Positions 1 through 6,304 of a DNA stretch of 9,408 bases are shown here, piece by piece. Positions within the stretch are counted from its first letter, which is position 1. Each line of letters opens with the position of its first letter. Below the pieces are notes generated by a model. The model searched no databases and was not told the origin of the DNA. It saw only the letters and a program-made list of their open reading frames with translations. The translations under genes and the position numbers were made by a program. The DNA comes from Aquitalea sp. (GTDB taxonomy: Bacteria > Pseudomonadota > Gammaproteobacteria > Burkholderiales > Chromobacteriaceae): positions 1 to 9,408 of the forward strand of contig JAFANL010000022.1 in assembly GCA_019232735.1 (NCBI GenBank). The letters are read 5' to 3'.

Positions 1-61
1 CCAGCGCCAGGCTGGCACCGACCAGCCCACCGCCCACGATAATGACGTCATACCGGGTCAT
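1..61 (-). CDS. FAD-dependent ubiquinone-type hydroxylase (UbiI/VisC-like), N-terminal 20 residues only
   Basis: Reading leftward from an ATG at 61-59, the frame stays open to the window edge and begins MTRYDVIIVGGGLVGASLAL. The hydrophobic strand followed by GGGLVG is the FAD/ADP-binding GxGxxG Rossmann motif of the UbiH/UbiF/VisC flavoprotein monooxygenases. The start lies 11 bases after the ubiH stop, so it is almost certainly in the same operon. In E. coli the order pepP-ubiH-ubiI (visC) is known, so by position this would be the second ring hydroxylase of ubiquinone synthesis (C5 in E. coli UbiI). That paralog call is inference, because the residues that separate UbiI, UbiF, UbiL and UbiM lie outside the window. 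The upstream ribosome binding site is weak (GAAAGC). Another ATG at 65-63 is out of frame. Confidence 0.75.
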   Translation of the reverse strand, partial: MTRYDVIIVGGGLVGASLAL

Positions 62-72
62 GCATGTGCTTT

Positions 73-1278
73 CTATAGTCCGAACACCAGATGACGGGCG
101 AAGGCGCGGCGCAAGGGTGGCACGCTGTCCAGCGTGCTCATGCCCACGCCGCGCAGGGTGCTGACCAGGGCGGAATCGCCGTCGAACAGCTTGATCAGCC
201 CATGGGTAAAACCGACCACCGCATGGCTGTCCAGCTTGCGACTGGCGGCATAGACAGCCAGCGCAGCGGCATCGCCCGGATCACTGACCGCGCTCAGCGC
301 ATCGCTCAGGCCGATGGCATCGCGCAAGCCCAGGTTCAGACCCTGCGCCGCCACCGGGTGCATGGTCTGGGCGGCATTGCCGATCAGCACCACCCGGCCA
401 CTGCTGACGCGGTTGACCTGGCGCAGCGCCAAGGGGAAGCTGGCACGCGGGCCGATGGCCAGCACCTTGCCCTGACGTTCGCCAAAGGCCTGCTGCAATT
501 CCGCCATCACCTGCTCATCCGGGGCTTGCTGCAGGGCCTTGGCATCATCATGGCTGCGGGTCCACACCAGCATGTAGTGGTCGCCATGCGGCAGCAAGGC
601 GAATGGCCCCTGCCGGGAAAAACGTTCATAGGCGATACCGGCCGGCGGCAACTCGGTGCGCACTTCGGCCAGCACCGCGCATTGCTGGTAGTCGTGCACC
701 AGCCGCTTGATGCCGGGCAGGCTGTCGGCCAGTGCCCCGCCCTCGGCCAGCACCACCAGCCGGGCGGTCAGGCTGATGTCACCGTGCACGCCGCTGGTTT
801 TCACCGTGGCGTAACACGCCATGCTGCTGACGGCTTCGACCCGGGTCTGCCACCATACCTGCACGCCGGCCTGCTCCAGCCGGGCATTGATGGCCAGCGT
901 CAGCGCCGGATAATCTACCACCACCCCCAGATGCGGCAGTTTCAGATCATCGCGGTCCAGCCGGGTACGGCCAAATGCGCCCTGTTGCGACACATGCACG
1001 CTGTCGATGACGCTGGCGGGCAAATCATCCGGCCAGGCGGAGGCAGCTGCCAGGGCTTCGCGGCTATGCCAGGACAGGGCCAGTGCCCGCGCATCGCTGA
1101 GGGCGGCATCCCTGGCCCGGGCTTCCACCAGCAGCACGCGGCGACCGGCGGCGGCAAAGCGCAAGGCGGCCAGTGCACCTACCGGGCCACCACCAACAAT
1201 GATGATGTCAGCGTGTTCGCCGCCATCATGACCACCACAGTGACCCGTGCGGCCGGTTTGCTTGTCTGTAGCTTTCAT
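73..1278 (-). CDS. ubiH: UbiH, FAD-dependent 2-polyprenyl-6-methoxyphenol hydroxylase
   Basis: 401 residues, close to the usual length of about 390-400 for the UbiH/Coq6 family. These aerobic monooxygenases hydroxylate the polyprenylated ring during ubiquinone synthesis, using FAD, NAD(P)H and O2; E. coli UbiH acts at ring C1. The FAD Rossmann motif IIIVGGGPVGA is at residues 25-35. The second FAD motif, GNAAQTMHP followed by AAQGLNLGLRD, is at 300-320. The Asn and Gln in GNAAQ are as I remember E. coli UbiH, whereas UbiI-type proteins have GDAAH, which supports UbiH. The middle DG motif (normally like AADG) reads LAEGG at 177-181, so Asp is replaced by Glu. The N-terminus has about 23 extra polar Gly/His-rich residues before the Rossmann strand, and no later start codon exists, so M1 stands. 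The start lies 2 bases after the pepP stop, with an AGGGTG ribosome binding site inside the pepP end, so it is translationally coupled. Confidence 0.92.
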   Translation of the reverse strand: MKATDKQTGRTGHCGGHDGGEHADIIIVGGGPVGALAALRFAAAGRRVLLVEARARDAALSDARALALSWHSREALAAASAWPDDLPASVIDSVHVSQQGAFGRTRLDRDDLKLPHLGVVVDYPALTLAINARLEQAGVQVWWQTRVEAVSSMACYATVKTSGVHGDISLTARLVVLAEGGALADSLPGIKRLVHDYQQCAVLAEVRTELPPAGIAYERFSRQGPFALLPHGDHYMLVWTRSHDDAKALQQAPDEQVMAELQQAFGERQGKVLAIGPRASFPLALRQVNRVSSGRVVLIGNAAQTMHPVAAQGLNLGLRDAIGLSDALSAVSDPGDAAALAVYAASRKLDSHAVVGFTHGLIKLFDGDSALVSTLRGVGMSTLDSVPPLRRAFARHLVFGL

Positions 1279-1280
1279 GT

Positions 1281-2576
1281 TCAGACACCCTGCATCAGGA
1301 TTTCAATTTCGTCGATTTGTTTGGGTACATCGGCGGTATACACTTCGCGGCCATCAACCGTCACCAGCACATCATCCTCGATGCGGATGCCGATATTGTG
1401 CAAGGCCGAAGGGACATTATCCGCCGGACGGATATACAAGCCGGGCTCGATGGTGGTGCACATGCCGGGCTCATAGCGGCGCCACTGGCCGGCTTGCTTG
1501 CGCTGGCCGACATCATGCACATCCAGCCCGATCATGTGACCGATGCCATGCATGTAGAACTGACGGAAGGCGCCGGATTCGATCACCCCGTCCACGCTGC
1601 CGCCCAGCAGTTTCAGGTCCAGCATGCCCTGCACCAGCACCTTGAGCGCGGCATCGCCAGGCTCGTTCCACAGTGCACCAGGCTTGACCGCGGCGATGCC
1701 GGCCAGTTCCGCTGCCAGCACGATTTCGTAGACATCGCGCTGGGCCGCAGTGAATTTGCCATTGACCGGGAAAGTCCGGGTAATGTCGCCAGCATAGCCG
1801 TTCAGCTCGCAACCGGCATCAATCAGCAGCAGCTCGCCATCATTCAGGCGTGCATTATTGGCCGAGTAATGCAGGGTGCAGGCATTGGCACCACCGGCCA
1901 CAATGCTTTCGTAAGAAGGATAGCGGGCACCATGGCGGATGAAGGTATGCAGGATTTCCGCTTCCACCTGGTACTCCATCATTCCGGGCCGGGTGGTGCG
2001 CATGGCCTGCAGATGGCCCAGGGCCGAGATCTGGCCGGCGCGACGCAAGTGTTGCAGCTCGCTGTCGTCCTTGAGCATGCGCATTTCATCCAGCGCCAGC
2101 AGCAGATCATGATACAAACCGGGCGGCTGCTCCCCACTGCGCCAGCGCTGGCGAACATTGTCCAGCCAGCCATGCACCCGGACATCAAATGCCGGATTGC
2201 GGCCGATATTCCACCACAGCGATTTCTGCCCGCTCAGCAGATCGGGCAGCCGGGTATCCAGCTCGCTGATGGAATAGGCCTCGTCAAAGCCGAAGGCCTC
2301 GCGCGCGCCATCCGGGCCATGGCGAAAACCATCCCACACCTCGCGTTCGATATTCTTGTCGCGGCAAAACAGGATGGACTTGCCCGTCCCCGCATCCAGC
2401 ACCAGCACCGCTTCCGGTTCGGCAAACCCGGTCAGATACAGAAAATGGCTGTCTGCACGATACGGGTAGTAGCTGTCGGCATTGCGTACCGCTTCCGGCG
2501 CGGTGGGCAGGATGGCAATACCCTCCCCCATCTGTTGCATCAGGCGGTGGCGGCGCTCGGCATGGTGCTGGTACAT
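1281..2576 (-). CDS. pepP: PepP, Xaa-Pro aminopeptidase P
   Basis: 431 residues with the start used here. This cytoplasmic metallopeptidase removes N-terminal residues that precede proline. The N-terminal creatinase-like domain (about 1-165) contains the family block YYPYRADSHFLYLTGF. The C-terminal pita-bread domain carries all five dimanganese ligands: Asp253 (LLIDAG), Asp264 (AGDITRTFP), His347 (GIGHMIGLDVHD), Glu377 (TIEPGLYI) and Glu400 (RIEDDVLV). A longer reading starts at ATG 2621 but has no ribosome binding site. The ATG at 2576-2574 has AAAGAGG (2588-2582) five bases upstream, and its product begins MYQHHAERRHRLMQQMGEG, which matches where family members begin. It is first in the pepP-ubiH-ubiI/visC-like unit, after the yebC terminator, so it probably has its own promoter in 2577-2684. 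Confidence 0.95.
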   Translation of the reverse strand: MYQHHAERRHRLMQQMGEGIAILPTAPEAVRNADSYYPYRADSHFLYLTGFAEPEAVLVLDAGTGKSILFCRDKNIEREVWDGFRHGPDGAREAFGFDEAYSISELDTRLPDLLSGQKSLWWNIGRNPAFDVRVHGWLDNVRQRWRSGEQPPGLYHDLLLALDEMRMLKDDSELQHLRRAGQISALGHLQAMRTTRPGMMEYQVEAEILHTFIRHGARYPSYESIVAGGANACTLHYSANNARLNDGELLLIDAGCELNGYAGDITRTFPVNGKFTAAQRDVYEIVLAAELAGIAAVKPGALWNEPGDAALKVLVQGMLDLKLLGGSVDGVIESGAFRQFYMHGIGHMIGLDVHDVGQRKQAGQWRRYEPGMCTTIEPGLYIRPADNVPSALHNIGIRIEDDVLVTVDGREVYTADVPKQIDEIEILMQGV

Positions 2577-2627
2577 GAAAGCCTCTTTCGCAAGAAGATA
2601 ATCCGGAAAACAAATGGCCATGGCTGA

Positions 2628-2656
2628 AGTTTACACTGCCAGGGCCCGGTCCCCAA
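2628..2656 (-). promoter_or_regulatory. Weak sigma-70-like promoter candidate for pepP-ubiH
   Basis: On the minus strand TTGGGG (2656-2651), 17 bases, then TAAACT (2633-2628). The hexamers match consensus at 3/6 and 4/6 with ideal spacing. Transcription would start near 2621, about 45 bases before the pepP ATG at 2576. The position makes sense, because an intrinsic terminator ends the upstream unit at 2685, but the match is poor. Confidence 0.25.
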
Positions 2657-2684
2657 TGCCGTTGCACGCTGCATCACAGGCATG

Positions 2685-2711
2685 AAAAAGGCTTGCCTGC
2701 CGGCAAGCCTT
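2685..2711 (-). terminator. Intrinsic (Rho-independent) terminator after yebC
   Basis: On the minus strand the perfect 10-bp arms AAGGCTTGCC and GGCAAGCCTT enclose the 4-base loop GGCA. The second arm ends in TT and runs on into three more T (five T in all, then C). It begins 26 bases after the yebC stop. It separates the flagellar/yebC transcription from the pepP-ubiH unit downstream. Confidence 0.88.
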
Positions 2712-2736
2712 GGGGTGGCGGTATGACGCCAAGCAA

Positions 2737-3462
2737 TCAGTCCAGCAGCGTGGCGGAGGTGTATACGTCCTGCACATCGTCCAGATCTTCCAGCGCATCC
2801 AGCAGCTTTTGCATGCGCATGGCGTCTTCGCCAGCCAGTTCGGTTTCGTTCTGCGGCTTCATGGTGACTTCGCCCATTTCAGCCTTGAAGCCCTTGTCTT
2901 CCAGCGCCTGTTTCACATCGCTGAATTCATAGGGGCCTGTGATTACTTCGATGGAACCGTCGTCATTGGTGATGACGTCTTCAGCACCGGATTCCAGCGC
3001 GGCTTCCATCAGCGCATCTTCGTCCACGCCGGGGGCAAACACCAGGAAACCGCAATGGCTGAACTGGAAGGCCACGCAGCCGTCGGTACCCATATTGCCG
3101 CCGTACTTGGAGAAGGCATGGCGTACATCGGCCACGGTACGGGTCTTGTTGTCGGTAAGGCAATCCACCATCACGGCGGCACCGCCAATGCCATAACCTT
3201 CGTAACGGCACTCGACATAATCCACGCCTTCCAGCTGACCGGTACCGCGCTTGATGGCGTTATCGATATTGTCCTTGGGCATGGATTCGGCCTTGGCCTT
3301 GTCCACGGCCAGGCGCAGGCGGGGGTTCATGTTGACATCGCCGCCGCCCATCTTGGCGGCAACGGTGATTTCCTTGATCAGACGGGTGAAGATCTTGCCG
3401 CGCTTGGCATCCTGACGACCCTTGCGGTGCTGGATGTTAGCCCATTTGCTGTGACCTGCCAT
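2737..3462 (-). CDS. yebC: YebC/PmpR/TACO1-family translation or regulatory factor
   Basis: 241 residues, full length for the family. It starts with the near-invariant MAGHSKWANIQHRKG and has the further family blocks QDAKRGKIFTRLIKEI (17-32), NPRLRLAVDKAK (46-57), YEGYGIGG (87-94), RTVADVRHAFSKYGGN (107-122) and MEAALESGAEDV (151-162). Members were first annotated as transcriptional regulators (PmpR in Pseudomonas aeruginosa). Later work on mitochondrial TACO1 and bacterial YebC points to a ribosome-associated role in easing stalls at proline-rich stretches. The start has GAGG five bases upstream (GAGGCAATT then ATG). It lies 74 bases after fliR on the same strand and ends at a strong intrinsic terminator, so it may be the last gene of the flagellar transcript, have its own promoter, or both. 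In many bacteria yebC neighbours ruvC; no ruv gene is seen here. Confidence 0.96.
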   Translation of the reverse strand: MAGHSKWANIQHRKGRQDAKRGKIFTRLIKEITVAAKMGGGDVNMNPRLRLAVDKAKAESMPKDNIDNAIKRGTGQLEGVDYVECRYEGYGIGGAAVMVDCLTDNKTRTVADVRHAFSKYGGNMGTDGCVAFQFSHCGFLVFAPGVDEDALMEAALESGAEDVITNDDGSIEVITGPYEFSDVKQALEDKGFKAEMGEVTMKPQNETELAGEDAMRMQKLLDALEDLDDVQDVYTSATLLD

Positions 3463-3481
3463 AATTGCCTCAATCTCGTTT

Positions 3482-3495
3482 GGCCCGAAGGGGCC
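3482..3495 (-). other. Small GC hairpin in the fliR-yebC spacer
   Basis: On the minus strand GGCCC, loop CTTC, GGGCC: a 5-bp all-GC stem ending about 20 bases before the yebC ATG. No T-tract follows (AAACGAG), so it is not a classic terminator. It could pause RNA polymerase, protect an mRNA end or tune yebC translation; the sequence does not decide. Confidence 0.4.
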
Positions 3496-3522
3496 GGTTC
3501 AATGCCGGAAAAGTTGGCCGCT

Positions 3523-3551
3523 ATTCTAGCAGAAAGCTATTTCGCCTTCAG
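3523..3551 (-). promoter_or_regulatory. Weak promoter candidate for yebC
   Basis: TAGAAT (3528-3523, 5/6 to the -10 consensus) lies 17 bases downstream of CTGAAG (3551-3546, only 3/6 to the -35 consensus), overlapping the end of fliR. A start near 3516 would give a leader of about 53 bases that holds the GC hairpin. Only the -10 element is convincing. Confidence 0.22.
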
Positions 3552-4313
3552 CATGGCCAGCATGAAGGTGAAGGCCTGGCCGTAAATCTGCTCGATGGCA
3601 GGCACCATCAGCGGCAGCGTCAGATAAATGGTGATGAAGCCTATCATCAGCGTCAGCGGAAAACCGAAGGTGAAAATATTGAATTGCGGCGCGGCGCGGG
3701 TCATCACACCGATGGCCAGGTTGGTCACCAGCAGGGCGGCAATCACCGGCATCGACAGCCAGATGCCCCAGGAAATGATGTGCCCCCCCCACAACACCAG
3801 CGCCTTCAGCCCTTGCGCCGGCATGCTCATGCCGATAGGCAGCACCTGGAAGCTTTCCACCAGCGTGGACAACACCACCTGGTGACCATCAAAGGTGAGA
3901 AACAGTAGGAACACAAACATCGACAGCATCTGCGACACCACCGGCACCTGGGCCGCATGCATGGGGTCGAAGAACATGGCAAACCCGAGACCGGTCTGGG
4001 CACCCATGATGAAGCCGGCCATTTCCACCGCCGTCATGGTCAGCCGCATGACAAAGCCCATGGCCAGGCCAATGAGCAATTGCTGGAACAGAATGGCGAT
4101 ACCAGCGGCCGAAATGACCGGCACCGTGGGTGTAGGTGGCAACAGCGGCACGACCAGCATGGTCAGCATCAGGGCAAACGCTGCCTTGAACGTGCGCGGT
4201 ACGCCGCGATAGGCATATAGCGGTTCCACCAGGAACAGGCCGATGATGCGGGCAAACGGCCAGGCAAACATGGCCACCAGCGCATTGATCTGCGCGTCGG
4301 AAATGCTGAACAT
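3537..4313 (-). CDS. fliR: FliR, flagellar type III export-gate membrane protein
   Basis: 258 residues, about the length of E. coli FliR (261). It is an integral membrane component of the FliPQR export gate at the centre of the flagellar basal body. It is highly hydrophobic, with several membrane segments. Family-typical stretches include VEMAGFIMGAQTGLGFAMFFDP, given here as its halves VEMAGFIMGAQ and TGLGFAMFFDP (about 96-117), then FLLFLTFDGHQ, and APQFNIFTFGFPLTLMIG near the C-terminus. The frame is open further upstream to 4394, but that extension overlaps fliQ and is not FliR-like; the product starting MFSISDAQINALV at 4313 is. No Shine-Dalgarno precedes this ATG (ACCCGCCGCGCC), and the fliQ stop is 11 bases upstream, so translation probably depends on coupling to fliQ. 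A run of eight G in codons 175-177 is a possible slippage site. Confidence 0.95.
   Translation of the reverse strand: MFSISDAQINALVAMFAWPFARIIGLFLVEPLYAYRGVPRTFKAAFALMLTMLVVPLLPPTPTVPVISAAGIAILFQQLLIGLAMGFVMRLTMTAVEMAGFIMGAQTGLGFAMFFDPMHAAQVPVVSQMLSMFVFLLFLTFDGHQVVLSTLVESFQVLPIGMSMPAQGLKALVLWGGHIISWGIWLSMPVIAALLVTNLAIGVMTRAAPQFNIFTFGFPLTLMIGFITIYLTLPLMVPAIEQIYGQAFTFMLAMLKAK
3783..3790 (-). repeat. G8 homopolymer tract inside fliR
   Basis: Eight consecutive C on the plus strand, read as TGG GGG GGG (Trp175-Gly176-Gly177) in fliR. Runs of this length can slip during replication. The codons could have used other Gly triplets, so the run is not forced by the protein. Confidence 0.9.
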
Positions 4314-4324
4314 GGCGCGGCGGG

Positions 4325-4594
4325 TCAGCCTATCACGGTGGGAATGCTCTGGAACAAACGGGTGGTGTACTCCACCAGGGTGTTGAGCATCCACGGCCCG
4401 GCCAGCACCAGCACCAGGAACATGGCCAGCAGTTTGGGGATGAAGGTGAGTGTCATTTCATTGATCTGGGTCGCGGCTTGCAACACGCTGACCAAGAGAC
4501 CGACCACCAGCGACACCAGCAACACAGGTGCCGACACGATGATCAGAATGTACAGTGCGTTCTGCACCAGATTGATGACCAGTTCTGGACTCAT
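4325..4594 (-). CDS. fliQ: FliQ, flagellar type III export-gate membrane protein
   Basis: 89 residues, the standard FliQ length. It begins MSPELVINLVQNALY and has two hydrophobic hairpin helices (about 14-38 and 50-73) separated by the conserved polar turn QAATQINEMTLTFIPK. Several copies wrap the FliP-FliR core of the export gate in the inner membrane. The start codon overlaps the stop of the upstream acetyltransferase gene (ATGA at 4594-4591). A strong AAGGAG site (4606-4601) lies six bases before the ATG, inside the 3' end of that gene. fliR follows after 11 bases. In most flagellar operons fliQ directly follows fliP; here 505 bases separate the fliP stop from the overlapping fliQ start. 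Confidence 0.97.
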   Translation of the reverse strand: MSPELVINLVQNALYILIIVSAPVLLVSLVVGLLVSVLQAATQINEMTLTFIPKLLAMFLVLVLAGPWMLNTLVEYTTRLFQSIPTVIG

Positions 4595-5091
4595 GACTCA
4601 CTCCTTCCCGCCAAAGGCTCCTGCCAGCCACCCTTGGCCATCAGCCAGTTGTCCAGGCTGCAACCATCACGGCTGACACGGTTTGGCCGCAGCATGCGAT
4701 AACCCTGTTTTTCAAATACCGGCCGTGCCGCGTGGCTGGCCCATGCGTGCAGGGCCGTCACGCCGGCGGCTGCGGCCTGGGCCTCCAACTGCTGCATCAT
4801 GGCCTGCGCCAGTCCCTGGCCCTGTGCCAACGGTGCCACGTACAGCATGTCGAACTCACCATCCCGGCTTAGCCAGGCGAAGCCCAGCAACGTCCCCTCC
4901 TGCATCGCCGCCACACTCCAGGCAGCGGCAAGACGGGCTTCCCAGCTATGGCGTACGTCCTCGTCCCAGACGCCCGCCCAGGCCAGGCGTGCCGTCAGCG
5001 GGTAATCGTCATCCGGCAAGGCGGCGATGCTGTCGGCAAACAGTGCGTGACAGGCGGGCAGCAAGTCGGGTGTCAGTTGACAATATTCCAT
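4591..5091 (-). CDS. GNAT-family N-acetyltransferase embedded between fliP and fliQ
   Basis: 166 residues. The acetyl-CoA-binding motif A is LYVAPLAQGQGLAQAMM (83-99), where Q90-G-Q-G93-L-A95 fits Q/R-x-x-G-x-G/A. Motif B is the later ARPVFEKQGYRM stretch (about 122-133). The tail RVSRDGCSLDNWLMAK (138-153) resembles the C-terminus of small YafP-like GNATs, from memory only. It should transfer acetyl from acetyl-CoA to an amine on a protein or small molecule; the substrate is unknown. No signal peptide or membrane segment is seen, so it is probably cytoplasmic. It starts 5 bases after the fliP stop, with that TAG inside its short-spaced site TAGGG, and its stop overlaps the fliQ ATG by 4 bases. 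This tight fit implies co-transcription with the export-gate genes. No GNAT belongs to the standard flagellar set: it could modify a flagellar protein or simply be carried along. Confidence 0.9.
   Translation of the reverse strand: MEYCQLTPDLLPACHALFADSIAALPDDDYPLTARLAWAGVWDEDVRHSWEARLAAAWSVAAMQEGTLLGFAWLSRDGEFDMLYVAPLAQGQGLAQAMMQQLEAQAAAAGVTALHAWASHAARPVFEKQGYRMLRPNRVSRDGCSLDNWLMAKGGWQEPLAGRSES
4601..4606 (-). promoter_or_regulatory. Strong fliQ ribosome binding site inside the acetyltransferase gene
   Basis: AAGGAG, six bases before the fliQ ATG at 4594, lies within the last codons of the acetyltransferase (residues GRSES). Together with the ATGA overlap it lets terminating ribosomes restart on fliQ while still allowing independent initiation. 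Among the flagellar gene starts here it is the closest to the consensus. Confidence 0.8.
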
Positions 5092-5096
5092 GCGCC

Positions 5097-5840
5097 CTAG
5101 CCGGTATAAAAGCTTTGCACCAGCGAACCCATCAACAGGGTCCAGCCATCCACCAGCACAAACAGCATCAGCTTGAAGGGCAAGGAGATGGTCACCGGCG
5201 ACACCATCATCATCCCCATCGCCATCAGGATGCTGGCGACCACCAGGTCAATGATCATGAAGGGGATGAACACCATGAAGCCGATCTGGAAAGCGGTTTT
5301 CAGTTCGCTGATGACATAGGCCGGAATCAAGGTCTTCATCGACACATCGGCCTTGCTGGCCGGTTTTTCCGAACGGGAAATCTCGATGAAGAAGGCAAGA
5401 TCCTTCTCGCGGGTCTGGCTCAGCATGAAGGCCTTCATGGGCTTGCTGGCCTCATCCACCGCCTGGTTGAAGCTGATCTTGTCATCGGAAAACGGTGCCC
5501 AGGCCTTGGTATAGACCTGATCGAAGGTTGGCCCCATCACAAACAGCGTCAAAAACAGTGACAGGCCGACAATCACCTGATTGGGGGGCGACTGGGTCAC
5601 CCCCATGGCCTGACGCAGCAGCGACAGCACAATCACGATGCGGGTAAACGCCGTGGTCATCAACAGCATGGCCGGGATGAAACCCAGTGCTGTCATGAAC
5701 AGCAGCATTTGCAGCGACAGCGAATAATTCTGGCCGCCACCGGCACCTGGCGTACTGGTCATCAGCGGCAGGCCGGCCCCCTGGGCCAGCAAGGGCAGGC
5801 CCAGCCACAGCAGCGGCAACAAGCGGAAAGGTTGTTTCAT
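5097..5840 (-). CDS. fliP: FliP, flagellar type III export-gate core protein
   Basis: 247 residues, the normal size. An N-terminal cleavable signal peptide (about 1-21, core LLPLLWLGLPLLAQG) fits FliP, which is known to be processed. Conserved blocks follow: FTRIVIVLSLLRQAMGVTQ (65-83), SPPNQVIVGLSLFLTLFVMGP (84-104), LIPAYVISELKTAFQIG (171-187) with the next membrane helices to about 213, and SPVTISLPFKLMLFVLVDGW (214-233). FliP pentamerises with one FliR and four FliQ to form the export pore. The ATG shares one base with the fliO stop (TAATG), and no clear Shine-Dalgarno precedes it, so it is coupled to fliO. The acetyltransferase gene follows after 5 bases, where fliQ would be expected. 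Confidence 0.97.
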   Translation of the reverse strand: MKQPFRLLPLLWLGLPLLAQGAGLPLMTSTPGAGGGQNYSLSLQMLLFMTALGFIPAMLLMTTAFTRIVIVLSLLRQAMGVTQSPPNQVIVGLSLFLTLFVMGPTFDQVYTKAWAPFSDDKISFNQAVDEASKPMKAFMLSQTREKDLAFFIEISRSEKPASKADVSMKTLIPAYVISELKTAFQIGFMVFIPFMIIDLVVASILMAMGMMMVSPVTISLPFKLMLFVLVDGWTLLMGSLVQSFYTG

Positions 5841-6304
5841 TATTTGTTTACGACTTCGGATTTCTGACGTCCCTTGTCCATGGCAGCCTTGAGCCAGCGC
5901 GCAAAGGGCTCGCCTGGCTGTACGATCTCGCTGCCGGCATCCGGAGGTCTATCCATCTTGGTGAGCAGGTTGACACTGTGGCTGGTTACGCCCAGCACCA
6001 GCCATTCGCCTTCCAGCTCGACAATGACCACTTTTTCCCGCTGCCCGACCAGCACACCACTCACCACCCGCAAACGGTTGGAGCCACCCAGCATGCCGCC
6101 GGACATGCGGCGGAACAGCCAGGCCAGCCCCACAATGGCCCCCAGCACCACCGCCAGACCGAGAATCACCTGCAACAGGCTGCTGAAAGGTGTCGGGCTA
6201 CCGGCAACCGCCAGTGCCGCGGGGGCACTCATGGCGGTTGCCGCCCACGCGGAGGTCGACAGCAACATGGCCAGCAAGGCAGACAACAGACAAGCGCCTG
6301 GCAT
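5840..6304 (-). CDS. fliO: FliO, flagellar biosynthesis accessory protein
   Basis: 154 residues. A probable signal peptide or first membrane segment spans 1-21 (ending STSAWA), and a second hydrophobic helix spans about 43-65. The family core is the soluble block RVVSGVLVGQREKVVIVELE (79-98) followed by GEWLVLGVTSHSVNLL. FliO is known to help assemble or stabilise FliP during export-gate formation, and its sequence is poorly conserved outside this block. It overlaps fliN by one base (TAATG) and fliP by one base, so its translation is tied to both neighbours. No good Shine-Dalgarno is present. The call rests on position between fliN and fliP plus the conserved block. Confidence 0.92.
   Translation of the reverse strand: MPGACLLSALLAMLLSTSAWAATAMSAPAALAVAGSPTPFSSLLQVILGLAVVLGAIVGLAWLFRRMSGGMLGGSNRLRVVSGVLVGQREKVVIVELEGEWLVLGVTSHSVNLLTKMDRPPDAGSEIVQPGEPFARWLKAAMDKGRQKSEVVNK

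Noticed and set aside
91..2627. Two long plus-strand open frames (461 and 436 codons, 91-1476 and 1317-2627) opposite ubiH and pepP.
   Set aside because: Their products are His/Gln/Gly-rich with no recognisable domain, as expected for mirror frames of GC-rich genes; the minus-strand frames carry full enzyme motifs.
3526..3792. An 88-codon minus-strand frame inside fliR as a separate gene.
   Set aside because: It is simply the shifted frame of fliR after the G8 tract, with His/Ala/Asp-rich shadow composition; it matters only as the frame reached after +1 slippage.
4314..4394. An N-terminal extension of fliR by 27 residues from an ATG at 4394.
   Set aside because: It lies within fliQ, is hydrophilic and unlike FliR; the product from ATG 4313 has normal length and sequence.
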